Positions 7,987 to 18,454 of a DNA stretch of 64,000 bases are shown in pieces. Source of the DNA: Bryobacterales bacterium (GTDB lineage Bacteria; Acidobacteriota; Terriglobia; Bryobacterales; Bryobacteraceae). The position numbers and the translations under genes were made by a program. Position 1 is the first letter of the stretch. The number at the start of each line of letters is the position of its first letter. The notes beneath the pieces are model-generated. The model was not told where the DNA came from. It searched no databases and saw only the letters and a program-made list of their open reading frames with translations. The DNA lies in contig PLRJ01000044.1 of NCBI GenBank assembly GCA_003163855.1, positions 1 to 64,000 of the forward strand. The letters are read 5' to 3'.

Positions 7987-9945
7987 ATGAGTCAATTAAA
8001 AAGTTATCCGCCGAGTGACGAGTTTGTAGCGGCGGCCAACATCAAAAGCCGGCAGGAATACGACACGCTGTATACACAGGCGCAGGAAGATGCAGCAGCG
8101 TTCTGGGGTTCACTGGCGGAAAAGCAGCTTAGCTGGTTCAAGCCCTTTACGCAAACGCTGGATTGGCAGGCGCCTTTCGCCAAGTGGTTCGTGGGCGGCA
8201 AGATCAACGTTTCGTACAACTGTTTAGACCGGCATCTGGAAACGGATCGCAAGGACAAGCCGGCGCTGATTTTCGAAGGGGAACCGGGCGACGAACGGAT
8301 CATCACTTACGCGGAATTGCACCGGCTGGTTTGCCGGCTGGCGACGGTGTTAAAGAACCTGGGCTACCAGGCGGGTGATCGCGCTGTGATCTATATGCCG
8401 ATGATTCCCGAGCTTGCCATTTCTCTGCTGGCTTGCGCGCGACTGGGTATCACGCATAGCGTAGTGTTCGGAGGGTTCTCAGCCGAAGCACTGAAGGCCC
8501 GCACACTTGATCTGGATGCGCAACTAGTGATTACCGCCGACGGCGGTTGGCGGCGCGGCAAAGAAGTGCGTTTGAAAGACGCGGTTGACGAATCGCTGCA
8601 CGATTGCCCTAACGTGCGGCATGTCCTTACTTATAAGCGGACCAACTCAGCCATCGCTATGAAGGATGGGCGAGATGTTTGGTGGCATGAACAGGATGCG
8701 TCGCTGGATGCAACGCGCGAGAGCACGCAGGCGGCGGAAACTTGTCCGGCCGTTGAACTCGATTCCGAACATCCTCTGTTTGTCTTGTACACCTCCGGAA
8801 CTACCGGCAAGCCCAAAGGCATTTTGCACACCACAGCCGGCTACCTGCTGGGCGCGCAGATGACGATGAAGTGGGTGTTCGATCTGCAGGAGAAAGACAT
8901 CTACTGGTGCACCGCCGATATAGGTTGGGTGACCGGCCACAGTTACGTGGTCTACGGACCTCTTGCCGCCGGCGCCACCAGCGTCATCTATGAAGGTGCT
9001 CCCGACTTCCCGGCTTTCGACCGTCTTTGGGATATTGTGGAACGCCGTAAGGTGTCTGTGTTTTACACGTCACCGACCGCGATCCGCGCGTTGATACGGC
9101 AGGGCAATCACTGGCCGGAGGCACACAATTTATCCAGTCTGCGGTTGCTGGGCTCGGTGGGTGAACCTATCAATCCGGCTGCCTGGGAGTGGTATCACAG
9201 CGTTATTGGCGGCAATCGCTGTCCCATTGTAGATACGTGGTGGCAGACCGAAACAGGCTCTATCATGATTTCGCCGTTACCCGGCGTAGTTACTTTGAAG
9301 CCTGGCTCCGCAACGCTTCCGCTGCCCGGCGTGGTGGTTGACATTGTGGACGCGCATGGCCGCCCGGCCGGCAACAACCGCGAAGGCTTCCTGATTATCA
9401 AACAGCCCTGGCCCAGCATGATTCGGAACATCTGGGGCGACCCTGAACGCTTCAAGGAGCAGTATTGGTCGCGAGTGCCGGGAGCGTACTTTACAGGCGA
9501 TGCGGCCCGGCGCGACGATGAGGGCTTTTACTGGGTATTGGGCCGTGTTGACGATGTGATGAACGTCAGCGGACACCGGCTAAGCACGATGGAAGTGGAG
9601 TCGGCGCTGGTGCATCACAAGGCCGTGGCTGAAGCTGCCGTTGTCGGCAAACCGCATGAGATTACCGGGCAAGCGGTGTGCGCCTTCGTCACCTTGAAGA
9701 AGGGCGACTGGGATAAAGCTTCACTGGAAAAAGAATTGCGCCAGTGGATAGCGCATGAGATTGGACCTTTCGCGCGGCCTGACGAAATTCGCTTTACCGA
9801 GGCGCTACCCAAAACCCGCAGCGGCAAAATCATGCGCCGTCTGTTGCGGGAAATTGTGACGAATAATGCGGTGGCCGGCGATGTTACCACGCTGGAAGAT
9901 TTATCGGTGTTGTCCCACTTAGCGGCGCTGCATGATGAAGATTAG
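7987..9945 (+). CDS. acs: Acetyl-CoA synthetase
   Basis: A 652-residue AMP-forming acyl-CoA synthetase that activates acetate with ATP and CoA to acetyl-CoA. The length is normal for the family. Seen in the protein: the P-loop-like [11 protein letters not shown] (about 268-278), the acetate-pocket region [21 protein letters not shown], the adenylate motif DTWWQTETG, the hinge [13 protein letters not shown], and the C-terminal [11 protein letters not shown]. The lysine in that last motif is the site acetylated by Pat-type enzymes in characterised homologues. It is transcribed alone. Neighbouring malonyl-CoA-using genes are too distant to link it to them. Confidence 0.96.
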   Translation: MSQLKSYPPSDEFVAAANIKSRQEYDTLYTQAQEDAAAFWGSLAEKQLSWFKPFTQTLDWQAPFAKWFVGGKINVSYNCLDRHLETDRKDKPALIFEGEPGDERIITYAELHRLVCRLATVLKNLGYQAGDRAVIYMPMIPELAISLLACARLGITHSVVFGGFSAEALKARTLDLDAQLVITADGGWRRGKEVRLKDAVDESLHDCPNVRHVLTYKRTNSAIAMKDGRDVWWHEQDASLDATRESTQAAETCPAVELDSEHPLFVLYTSGTTGKPKGILHTTAGYLLGAQMTMKWVFDLQEKDIYWCTADIGWVTGHSYVVYGPLAAGATSVIYEGAPDFPAFDRLWDIVERRKVSVFYTSPTAIRALIRQGNHWPEAHNLSSLRLLGSVGEPINPAAWEWYHSVIGGNRCPIVDTWWQTETGSIMISPLPGVVTLKPGSATLPLPGVVVDIVDAHGRPAGNNREGFLIIKQPWPSMIRNIWGDPERFKEQYWSRVPGAYFTGDAARRDDEGFYWVLGRVDDVMNVSGHRLSTMEVESALVHHKAVAEAAVVGKPHEITGQAVCAFVTLKKGDWDKASLEKELRQWIAHEIGPFARPDEIRFTEALPKTRSGKIMRRLLREIVTNNAVAGDVTTLEDLSVLSHLAALHDED

Positions 9946-10179
9946 CCAGCACCGCGTTTAAGGTCCGCCTGGGATTCAATCCAGGGCTGGGGACCGGGCG
10001 CGCCACCAGGATCCAACGAAGTCCGAAGAGTAGTTGTGTCGCTGCGGAAAAGTCATCGGACTAATCCTGCTTCACCAAATCTTTAAAAGATGCACTAAAG
10101 TCCAGACTCATTTTGGCCGATGAGGCCCGCATAGTGGTTTTGCTGCGCGCGAAGCCGCGATTTTAAATCTGGATATAAC
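9946..10179. other. Intergenic region between acs and GT4 gene
   Basis: 234 bp without a supported gene. A hairpin around 9968-9988 (CCTGGGATT with AATCCAGG, one bulged base) follows the acs stop and may act in termination or mRNA stability, although no T-run follows. The last 60 bases are moderately AT-rich and probably hold the promoter of the glycosyltransferase gene. Confidence 0.3.
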
Positions 10180-11394
10180 GTGGCGTCAAAAGCTTTCCCA
10201 ATTCCGCACGATCAGGTGAACCGCATCCTGCTGATCGTTACCAGACTAAGCATGGGTGGTGCTCAAGCGCAGGTGGTTCGGCTGGCGAAAGAGCTGAAAG
10301 AGCGCGGTTGGCACGTGGGCGTGGTGTGCATGATCAAGCCGGCCAAGTGGGTCCAGGAACTTAATCATGACGGCATTGAAGTCTTCTCGCTAGGCATGAT
10401 TGGTGGTGTGGCCGACCCGCGTGCTATCTTCCGTCTGCGCCGGCTAATTCTTGATTTCAAGCCTAGCGTTGTGCATAGCCACACGGTGCATGCAAACCTG
10501 CTGGCGCGCGTGACACGCCTGTTCTGCCCGATGCCAGTGCTGATCTGCACCGCGCATAGTCCGCGCGAAACCTCAGAAAAGGGCGGCGCCACCTGGCATA
10601 CGGAATTCCTGTATTCATTAACCGATTTTCTGGCAGACAGGACGACCATCATTTGTAAGGCGGCTTTCGATCGTTACGTTCAGGCAGGCGTTGTTCCGCC
10701 CGATAAGTTCGAGATTGTTCCCAATGGCGTAGATGTTCATCATTTTGCCCCATCGGCCAGCGCACGCCAATTGGCGCGGCGCGAACTAGGCCTCAGCGAT
10801 CAGACATTTGCCTGGCTGGCGGTGGGCAGACTGGTCGAGCAAAAAGACTACATGACGCTGCTGCAGGCCATCGACCTGCTTCCCGACTGGGACTTTGTCG
10901 TTCTGATTGCCGGCGATGGGCCGCTTTTAGAAGCATTGAAAGCCGAGGCCTACAAACGCCGTTTGGACGATAAGGTCTGGTTCGTCGGCGCCCATGAAAA
11001 TATTCTCAAGTTGTACGCGGCTTCCGACGCTTTTGTCATGTCTTCTGTCCTTGAGGGTCTCCCTGCTGCACTGCTGGAGGCTGCCTCCATGGGTCTTCCC
11101 GCCGTTGTGACCGGCGTCGGGGGCACAACTGAGATCGTACTTGATGGTGAGACCGGCTACGTCGTTCCGCCCTCGCAGCCTTTGCACTTCAGCGAGGCAA
11201 TGGAGATGATGATGATGCTAACGCCTGAAGTCCTGACAAGTTTCGGGGCAGCGGCGCGAACTCACTGCGTCAATGGCTTTCGCTTTGAACTCGTAGCCGA
11301 TCAGTGGATTGAGTTGTATCGGCGCTGCCAGTCGCGCATTCCAGATGAACAACATCAAAATACCGGCTTCGTTGTAGGCCCGGTGGCGCACTAA
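10180..11394 (+). CDS. Glycosyltransferase family 4 protein
   Basis: A 404-residue GT-B fold retaining glycosyltransferase that transfers a sugar from a nucleotide-sugar donor, probably in polysaccharide or glycolipid assembly at the cytoplasmic face. The N-terminal domain shows LSMGGAQAQVVRLAKEL (donor-independent GT4 signature) and HSHTVHANLLARV. The C-terminal domain has VPNGVDVHHF, LAVGRLVEQKDY, VLIAGDGPL and the EX7E-like EGLPAALLEAASMGLPAVVT. The start is a GTG. An in-frame later ATG would remove the conserved first strand. It is not clustered with other polysaccharide genes, so acceptor and product are unknown. Confidence 0.88.
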   Translation: MASKAFPIPHDQVNRILLIVTRLSMGGAQAQVVRLAKELKERGWHVGVVCMIKPAKWVQELNHDGIEVFSLGMIGGVADPRAIFRLRRLILDFKPSVVHSHTVHANLLARVTRLFCPMPVLICTAHSPRETSEKGGATWHTEFLYSLTDFLADRTTIICKAAFDRYVQAGVVPPDKFEIVPNGVDVHHFAPSASARQLARRELGLSDQTFAWLAVGRLVEQKDYMTLLQAIDLLPDWDFVVLIAGDGPLLEALKAEAYKRRLDDKVWFVGAHENILKLYAASDAFVMSSVLEGLPAALLEAASMGLPAVVTGVGGTTEIVLDGETGYVVPPSQPLHFSEAMEMMMMLTPEVLTSFGAAARTHCVNGFRFELVADQWIELYRRCQSRIPDEQHQNTGFVVGPVAH

Positions 11395-12014
11395 AGCGCC
11401 GCCCTGCTCGAACCGCTTCGGCTTTCTGGTGTTGATAGGGGCGTCGATATTACCGGCACCATTGTTCTCGATGTCAGATTCGGGCTGACGGAAAGTTCGA
11501 ATGCACAACGGCTAGGGAGGATAATCCAATCGCAATCTCGGCAGCGACACTGGCATTACCCAAATGGCGATTCAAGCCCGATGTTTCGGCAGTGCCCTGG
11601 GAAGATTCAGCAGTCCGGATGAGCTTGTAGTTGATCCGGATCCGGCCGATCCGCAGAGTTGGAATCTCTACGGATATCATGCAAAAGGTCCGAATGGCGC
11701 GGACATCCTCAACGCCCGAGTTTGCCAAAACAAAGGCCGCTTGAGCTGGAAATCAGCCGCGAGTTGATATCGAATCTGAAAGTAAGCGCAAAGGGTGCGG
11801 CTGAGCTGCGCCTGAGCGGAACTCGCCTGCCCTTTCGGCGGGACGTCGACACTCGCGACCGTTTTGCGCGTGCTCGTTAGAATACTCAAGCTTGCGCCGC
11901 TGTTGTGTCAGCTTCCTGATGCATCGAGCTATCCGGAAACGAACCGATGCTCGCAACAATCGCAGATGCTCCTAACTAGTGTCACTATCTTTTCGAAGCT
12001 ACCGTCTAGCGGTT
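11395..12014. other. Degraded intergenic region
   Basis: About 620 bp between the glycosyltransferase and the second TonB receptor. Apart from the Rhs-like remnant annotated separately, I find no supported gene. Short open frames occur on both strands with no family resemblance. The region looks like decayed coding DNA rather than a compact promoter. Confidence 0.4.
11546..11700 (+). pseudogene. Remnant of an Rhs/YD-repeat core domain
   Basis: The translated frame reads SDTGITQMAIQARCFGSALGRFSSPDEL followed by ADPQSWNLYGY. This lines up by eye with the hallmark C-terminal junction of Rhs/YD-repeat proteins, roughly ETGLDYFGARYYDSALGRFLSPD then NPQSWNLYSY. The match starts after an in-frame stop (TAA at 11522-11524). 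No upstream YD repeats and no toxin domain are visible, so this is only a short fossil of a larger, lost gene. The ATG at 11564 is probably fortuitous. Confidence 0.65.
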
Positions 12015-15000
12015 ATGCCGTGGAATCGTTTCGCGAAGATCGCCGCCGTAACATGCGCTTTCTCACTACCTTTGATGGCTCAATTCCGAGGTGCCATCGA
12101 TGGAACAATCACCGATAGCAGCGGTGCTGCCATGCCGGCGGTCGCCGTAACTTGTACCAGTACCGAAACCCAGCGAAAAATTAGCGCGAGCTCCGATGCC
12201 AGCGGGGTTTATCACTGTCTGCAACTCGCACCCGGAACCTATACGGTTACGGCTGCTAAAAAGGGTTTTCAAGAGACGGCATCGCTCGTCACTGTGAACG
12301 CGGAAGCTACGCAGAGTCTAAATATCACGATGCAGACCGGAAAGTTGACCCAGGAAGTTACTGTTTCCGCCGATGTATCGCCCGCTATCGAGACGACTAA
12401 CGGCGATGTGACTCGCGCCCTCACAACGCAGGAGATACTGAGCTTGCCGCAAGTAGGCCGCGATCCTTACGAATTGCTGAGGCTGACTCCCGGAATATTC
12501 GGCGATGGTGCGCGCAGCGGGGCCGGGCAGTCTGTGGCTCTTCCGAACTCGGGTGGCACTTCCGCTGCCGGCCCTGGCGGGTCCAACTTTTCGTTGTTCC
12601 AAGTGGAAAATCAGGTGCCTATCTCGGCCGACGGTCAGCGGATCACTGCCAACAACTACATGATCGACGGCGTCAGCGTGAATAGTTTGCAGTGGGGCGG
12701 TGCGGCGGTCGTCACACCCAATCAGGAGTCGGTGAAAGAAATTCGTGTGAACGCCAACGCGTATTCCGCTGAGTACGGGCGTAACTCGGGGGCGCAGATA
12801 GAAACCATCTCTAAGAATGGAACAGATCAGTTTCACGGCAGCGCCGTCTTCCTTTTACAGGACCCCAATTTCAACGCTTATAACAAGCCCTCGTTGCCCT
12901 CGATACCGGTCACCAGGGTAGACAATAACTTTCGTAACTACGCTGGAAGTTTGGGCGGCCCTATCAGGAAAGACAAGCTGTTTTTCTTCTTTTCGCTGGA
13001 GGGCATACACGAACACTCCACCAGTTTTCCGGTTGCCTACATAGAGACGCCGCAGTTCGACCAAGCCGTGTTAAGCGAGCGTCCGAACAGTATTGCCGCG
13101 AAGATCATCGGTACTCCCGGCAACACGCCTCGTGTAGCGGGGATTTTGCCCATCTCCTCGTGCCCCACCGGGCAGCTTCCTTATTGCCAGGTTGTCAATG
13201 GAGAACTGGACCTAGGCTCAATTGGCGGAACGCCAGGAACTTATTTGCCGCAGAATTCAGCGGGCGGAGGACTGGATGGCATCCCCGATGTGGAGGATGC
13301 TTACTTGGCCGAACCGACCAGCAACACGGGGCGGCAGTATAACGGCCGTATCGATTGGACGCAGAATAAAGATCTGATCGCCGGCAGCACCTACATCACT
13401 AATTCGCGCCAGTTAGGAGCGACCGCGAACAGCCGTCCTAACCAGGATCAGTTGCAGGTGCCGAATAACGAAGATGTCACGGCGATCTGGACCCACATCT
13501 TCTCTCCTACCATGATCAACGAAGCGCGTGGTAATTTCACCCGGTTTGCCTACAACCAACTGGCAAATCCCGGGACGACGAACTACTCCCTACCTCAAGT
13601 CAATGTGCAATTTCCCGCACTGGCGCAGATTCAATATGGCGCCAACCAAGGTGACACAAGCCCAGGTGTGTTCGCCCAGAACACCTATGAGTTCCGAGAT
13701 GCGGTAAGTAAAGTTCTGGGAAATCACGATCTGCGGATTGGTGTTGAAGTGCGGCGCGAGCAAGATAACGATAACCTTGCCGGCGGCGCGAGGCCTGTTT
13801 ATGCCGTTCAAAATCTCTGGAATTTTGCCAATGACGCTCCGGTATACGAAGGTGTTGAAGGTAACCCAGGCGTCGGAGGTCCGCCCGTCACTCAACACTA
13901 CTTTCGGACTCATGTGTACGCCTTGTATCTGCAGGACAGCTGGAAAGCGACCTCCAAATTGACCTTGAACCTTGGCGTTCGCTGGGAGTATTTCAGCCCG
14001 ATGACCGAGAAAAATGGCAACTTATACGATTGGTTTCCAGGGCCGGGCTATGGCAATCTGACTGATTCCACTATTCAGCATGTGGGCCAGCTCTAAAACT
14101 CCGACTATAAGAACGTCGGGCCTCGTTTTGGATTCGCGTACAATCCCATGCCCTTTATGGTGATGCGGGGCGGATTCGGAATCATGTACAACCGCCCCGA
14201 GGACTCGCTGCTCGCGCTTACGCGGCAGGACAACCCTACCTCCGAAAGTTTTGGATTCTGTTGCGGCAGCGCGGCAACGCCGTTTGCCAATGGAACCATC
14301 GTTTACGGTCTTGGAGCAAGCAACTCGATCTATTCTTATCCGTTCAACCCAGCCACAGCCACGGGCATCAATCCAGTCACAAACACTCCGAATGGAGAGG
14401 CGGTTCAGGTTTATGCCGTGCCGAAGAATTTTCCAACGGCCTACGCGTACATTTACTCTTTTGAAACGGATTTTACCTTCAAAAAGGATTACGTTTTCAC
14501 CATTGGCTACCAGGGTAGTGACGACCATCGCCTTCTGCACATTGTGGATCAAAAGTTTCTGTATCCATCCAGCGGCCTTGCTGCAACAAACTTTACCGAT
14601 ATTTTCAACATCGCTCCCGATGCCAACTCAAACTACAACGCACTGAACACTACCTTTTCCAAGCGTCTTTCCAACGGTATACAATTCCAGGAAAACTTCC
14701 GCTGGGCCAAGAGTCTGGACACCGTGTCGTACGAGGGACCCGGAGAAGGGACAAACGCCACCTATCCGCAGAACTTTCAAAGTGAATACGGGCCATCGGA
14801 CTTCGATGTTAAGTACAACGAGACTATCTCCGCTCTTTATGCGCTTCCGTTTTTCCGCAACCAAAAAGGCTGGATGGGAAAGGCTCTGGGAGGTTGGCGA
14901 GTGAACACCATATTTACGTTCCATACTGGCTTTCCCTGGACGCCGAAATCGGGCGAAGCCCAGTTGACTCCGGGCGGGGAGGCACTCTCACCTACACGTC

Positions 15001-15416
15001 CTTATGAATACCTTTGCGAAAACGGAGGATCATGCGCTCTCACCGGACAATCAAACTCCGCCTTCCTGCGGCCCAACGGTAACTTTCCTGGCGGTGGCTC
15101 AGCCTACTTTCTCTATACCTATCCGACCGGACTCACCACCCTGCCTCCGGGAATCGGCCGCAACGTGTTTCGCGGACCTTGGTACAAGGATGTGGATTTC
15201 AGCATCAACAAGGCGATTAAGATGCCGAACAAGGTTCTAGGCGAAGCTACGCTACTGGATCTTCGTTTGAATATCTTTAACGCCTTCAATCAGCAGAACT
15301 TCGCTCCCTTCAACTTTGGTGACGCCAGCACTTTTGTGGACAATCCGCAGTTCGGCCAGCCAACGCAGGAACTCGCAGGACGGGCGCTGGAATTACAGGC
15401 TCGTTTTAGTTTTTAG
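12015..15416 (+). pseudogene. TonB-dependent receptor interrupted by one in-frame stop
   Basis: A second carboxypeptidase-regulatory-like TonB receptor of the large acidobacterial type. From the ATG at 12015 the frame encodes a signal peptide, a regulatory-like domain (about residues 20-105, GAIDGTITDSSGAAM), a plug with YMIDGVSVN and AEYGRNSGAQIE, and the first part of the barrel. It then meets TAA at 14094-14096 after 693 codons. Translation in the same frame resumes at once with conserved barrel sequence (NSDYKNVGPRFGFAYNP) and continues 440 codons to the natural end LQARFSF at 15416. No frameshift is involved: one base change would restore an 1,133-residue protein. This is either a recent nonsense mutation, a sequencing error, or a site of readthrough. 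Restarting at the ATG at 14148 would produce only a barrel fragment without a signal peptide. Confidence 0.85.
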
Positions 15417-15464
15417 CTTGCAAGGGTCGCCGAGGTGAGGCGTTCGCGGTAAGATCGTTTACCC

Positions 15465-16676
15465 GTGAAGCGTCGCCACTTCTACCTTTTGCTTCTCTGT
15501 CTGCTCGCGATCATTACTTACCTCGATAGGGTCTGTATTTCGGTTGCCGGTCCGCGCATGCAGGACGCGCTCGCTATCTCGCCGGAGCAATGGGGCTGGG
15601 TCGGCACGGTCTTCCTGCTGGGTTATGCGGCCTTTGAAATTCCCAGCGGCCATCTTGGAGATCGCTTGGGCGCACGCGCCATTCTCACTCGTATAGTGCT
15701 GTGGTGGTCAGTGTTTACAGCTTTCACAGGAGCAGTCTCGGCCTACCCGCTGTTACTTCTGGTCCGGCTTCTCTTCGGTGCGGGCGAGGCCGGCGCCTTT
15801 CCCAACGCCTCCGTCGCCATCTCCCATTGGTTCTCACCCGCGACTCGGGGACGTGCCTTCGGCCTGTTCACGATGTGCAGTCAGATTGGCGGCGCACTAT
15901 CGCCTCTGCTGGTTCTTCCCATTCAGCAGGCATTCGGCTGGCGTATGTCGTTCTTTGTCTTCGGTTCGATCGGCGCGCTGTGGGCAGCCGCCTGGTTCTG
16001 GCAGTATCGCGATCGTCCGTCCACGGCCGAACCCGCGCTGGTAGAACACGCCACTTGGCGGCCGATCCTAGAGAGCCGGGATCTCTGGGCCATTATGGGC
16101 CTGACATTTGGTTACGTCTACACTATGGGCTTCTTTCAGACATGGTTTCACACCTATCTGGTAAAAGGCCGGTCGTTTAGTGAGCAGGCGTTGTCACTCT
16201 CCGCTCTGCCCTATGCGTTCGGCGCCGTCGCCAATCTCCTGGGTGGTCTCACTTGTGATTGGCTCGTCGCGAGGGTCGGGATCAGATGGTCGCGGCGTTT
16301 CGTCGGGATGGCCGGTCTAACGAGTGCCGCCGCCGGCATGACGTGCGCGCTATTCGCCACCAGCCACTTCGCCGTTATCCTCTGCTTGAGCCTGTCTTAT
16401 GCTGGAGTGACATTTCAGCAGCCGGTTGTTTGGGCCTCATGTCTCGACATTGGGGGAACGAGAGGAGGAGTTGTTTCTGGCTTCATGAACACAGCCGGAC
16501 AGATTGGCGGCGCTGTGTCGTCAGTTGCCTTTGGCTATATTGTCAAAGCGACCGGCAACTACAACATTCCACTGATACCGATGGCCGCTTTCTTAGCCAT
16601 TGGGGCATTGTTGTGGCGACTGGTAGATGTCACTTGCCGGATTCCGATGCAGTCCGAAAAAGCCGTCAGTGTGTGA
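15465..16676 (+). CDS. MFS transporter, anion:cation symporter (ACS) type
   Basis: A 403-residue 12-helix major facilitator. The ACS-family hallmarks are the N-terminal YLDRVCISVAGPRM, the loop 2-3 motif GHLGDRLGARAIL, and GAGEAGAFPNASVAISHWF in helix 4-5. Members typically import sugar acids such as hexuronates, glucarate or galactonate with protons. That would fit a plant-polymer degrader, but the substrate here is inferred only at family level. The start is a GTG. The gene follows the broken TonB receptor by 48 bp, so the two may once have formed an uptake pair. It ends 11 bases past the stop of the convergent amidohydrolase gene. Confidence 0.88.
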   Translation: MKRRHFYLLLLCLLAIITYLDRVCISVAGPRMQDALAISPEQWGWVGTVFLLGYAAFEIPSGHLGDRLGARAILTRIVLWWSVFTAFTGAVSAYPLLLLVRLLFGAGEAGAFPNASVAISHWFSPATRGRAFGLFTMCSQIGGALSPLLVLPIQQAFGWRMSFFVFGSIGALWAAAWFWQYRDRPSTAEPALVEHATWRPILESRDLWAIMGLTFGYVYTMGFFQTWFHTYLVKGRSFSEQALSLSALPYAFGAVANLLGGLTCDWLVARVGIRWSRRFVGMAGLTSAAAGMTCALFATSHFAVILCLSLSYAGVTFQQPVVWASCLDIGGTRGGVVSGFMNTAGQIGGAVSSVAFGYIVKATGNYNIPLIPMAAFLAIGALLWRLVDVTCRIPMQSEKAVSV

Positions 16677-18054
16677 ACGACCCGGCTACTTGCTTCTTGT
16701 ACTGATTCGCCTTTGCCAGGATGGCCGCTTCGTCGAGCGTCAGCAGCTTTCCATCCTCCATAACGACCCTGCCGTTGATAATGGTGGTCCGCACGTCCGC
16801 TGCCTTCAACGCATACACCAGTTGCGCATAGACGTTATACATGGGGGTGGCGTGAGGCGCGGTTGTGTCCACAACGATCATGTCAGCCTTTTTCCCTATT
16901 TCAAGCGAGCCGGTCTGCTTCTCAATATGCAGGGCGCGTGCGCCAATGATAGTAGCCATCGCGACAGTTTCTTCCGCCGGCAAAGAGGTAGGGTCTGCGT
17001 GGGCGAATTTCTGAAGCTTGGCCGCGAGATCCATTTCCTCGAACATGTCCTGATTGTTGTTGCTCGCCGCGCCGTCAGTTCCAATACCGACTCCTACGCC
17101 GACCGCCAGCATCTCAGTTGCCGGCATAAGACCGGCAGCCGATTTCATATTGCTCGACGGATTGTAGGAGCATCCCACTCCATAGTGAGCCAGGCTTTGG
17201 ATGTCAGCCTGGTCCATCCAGACGCAGTGCGCGCCCAGCAAATCGGGACCCAGAACTCCTATCCGAGCCAGGTATTGAACCGGCGAGGAACCATGTTCAC
17301 GACGGCTGACCTCCATTTCATAGGGAGCCTCAGCCAGGTGCATCAGAATCGGCACATGATAGGCCCGCGCAAGCGCTGCCGAATCCTTCAACAGCTTTTC
17401 CGAGCAGGTATAGATGGAGTGCGGCGCAACCGCGGCGGTTATCAGCGAATCGCCCTTCCAGTGAGTGAGAAACTTCTCTGTGTAGGCAAACGCCGCCTCC
17501 GAGGTCTTGTTGTCAGGAGCTGGAAAACCTATGATCGTTTCACCCAATACACCCCGCATACCGGCATCCTTCAACGCCTGCGCTACTTCGTCCTCGAAGT
17601 AATACATGTCTGCCACCGTTGTAGTGCCGCCGTGGATCATTTCGACGATGCTAAGCTTCGTGCCCCAAGTGACGAAGTCCGCCGTGACGTTTTTGGCTTC
17701 AGCGGGAAAGATGAACTTCTGCAGCCAGTCCTGGAGCGAGCGGTCTTCCGCCAAGCCTCTAAACAAACTCATCGCCATGTGGGTATGAGCGTTGATTAAA
17801 CCGGGCATGATAATGGCGCCGCGAGCGTCAATCTCTTTGTTGGATCGATAGGCAGAGGCGATTTTATCGCTCGGACCAATTGCTTCTATCAATCCGTCCT
17901 TAACGGCAAGCGCTCCATCCTCCAGCACGCGACGCTGCTGATCCATTGCCACCACGGTTCCATGCAACAGGAGCAGGTCCGCTGGCCGCTTGTCCTGCGC
18001 CCTGATGGAAGCGAAAGCCAAAAACAAAAGCGCGGTTGTTTTACAAAAGGTCAT
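16666..18054 (-). CDS. Exported amidohydrolase, MTA/SAH deaminase-like
   Basis: A metal-dependent hydrolase of the TrzN/AtzA/MtaD subgroup of the amidohydrolase superfamily, about 462 residues. Metal ligands are visible: HTH in GLINAHTHMAMSLFRG, a histidine in LMHLAEAPYE, the histidine in LLGAHCVWMD, and the aspartate in GIGTDGAASNN. Characterised relatives deaminate adenosine derivatives (5-methylthioadenosine, S-adenosylhomocysteine), guanine or triazines. The exact substrate cannot be called. I chose the ATG at 18054 because it starts a clean signal peptide (FCKTTALLFLAFASIRAQ), implying a periplasmic location that is unusual for nucleoside deaminases. It overlaps the end of the DUF1810 gene by 14 bp, so the two are cotranscribed. 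Confidence 0.85.
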   Translation of the reverse strand: MTFCKTTALLFLAFASIRAQDKRPADLLLLHGTVVAMDQQRRVLEDGALAVKDGLIEAIGPSDKIASAYRSNKEIDARGAIIMPGLINAHTHMAMSLFRGLAEDRSLQDWLQKFIFPAEAKNVTADFVTWGTKLSIVEMIHGGTTTVADMYYFEDEVAQALKDAGMRGVLGETIIGFPAPDNKTSEAAFAYTEKFLTHWKGDSLITAAVAPHSIYTCSEKLLKDSAALARAYHVPILMHLAEAPYEMEVSRREHGSSPVQYLARIGVLGPDLLGAHCVWMDQADIQSLAHYGVGCSYNPSSNMKSAAGLMPATEMLAVGVGVGIGTDGAASNNNQDMFEEMDLAAKLQKFAHADPTSLPAEETVAMATIIGARALHIEKQTGSLEIGKKADMIVVDTTAPHATPMYNVYAQLVYALKAADVRTTIINGRVVMEDGKLLTLDEAAILAKANQYKKQVAGSFTH

Positions 18055-18454
18055 CTGTAGCGGAATCGAACTCTCCGTTGAAATATTTGTCGATAGCGAT
18101 TCGAAAAGCATGTTCCTCCGGCGCGGCGCGGTGAAACAGGGTCATGCTCGACCGAAACTTGAGATTGTCGGGATAGCCGAAGATGTCGTCGATCGATCGG
18201 TTTTCAACGCCGTTGACAAGTTGGGTGCACTGAACTAACCGTGGTCCTAAAATAGGATGATCTAGATAAGCTTTTGCTTCCGAAAGACCGGAGATAGCGA
18301 ACTTGTTTGCCATGGAACTGCTGCCCAGTCCTTTTATCTGCGGAAAAATGAACCACATCCAATGGCTGGTTTTTCTGCCTTGGCGCAGTTCGGCCACCAC
18401 CTGGTTGAACACTGGTGATTGCGCTGCTAAGAATCGATTTAGATCGTCTACCAT
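18041..18454 (-). CDS. DUF1810 family protein
   Basis: A 137-residue soluble protein that fits the whole length of the DUF1810 family. Conserved features are the N-terminal DLNRFLAAQ, HWMWFIFPQIKGLG and SMANKFAISG, AYLDHPILGPRL, and FGYPDNLKFRSSMTLF. The family's biochemical activity is not established to my knowledge. It overlaps the M20 peptidase gene upstream (7 bp) and the amidohydrolase gene downstream (14 bp), so it is the middle member of a translationally coupled trio. A functional connection to its two hydrolase neighbours is not evident. Confidence 0.88.
   Translation of the reverse strand: MVDDLNRFLAAQSPVFNQVVAELRQGRKTSHWMWFIFPQIKGLGSSSMANKFAISGLSEAKAYLDHPILGPRLVQCTQLVNGVENRSIDDIFGYPDNLKFRSSMTLFHRAAPEEHAFRIAIDKYFNGEFDSATDDLL

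Noticed and set aside
16627-17799. A 390-codon plus-strand frame opposite the amidohydrolase
   Set aside because: The minus-strand amidohydrolase shows all metal-ligand motifs; the plus-strand frame resembles nothing.
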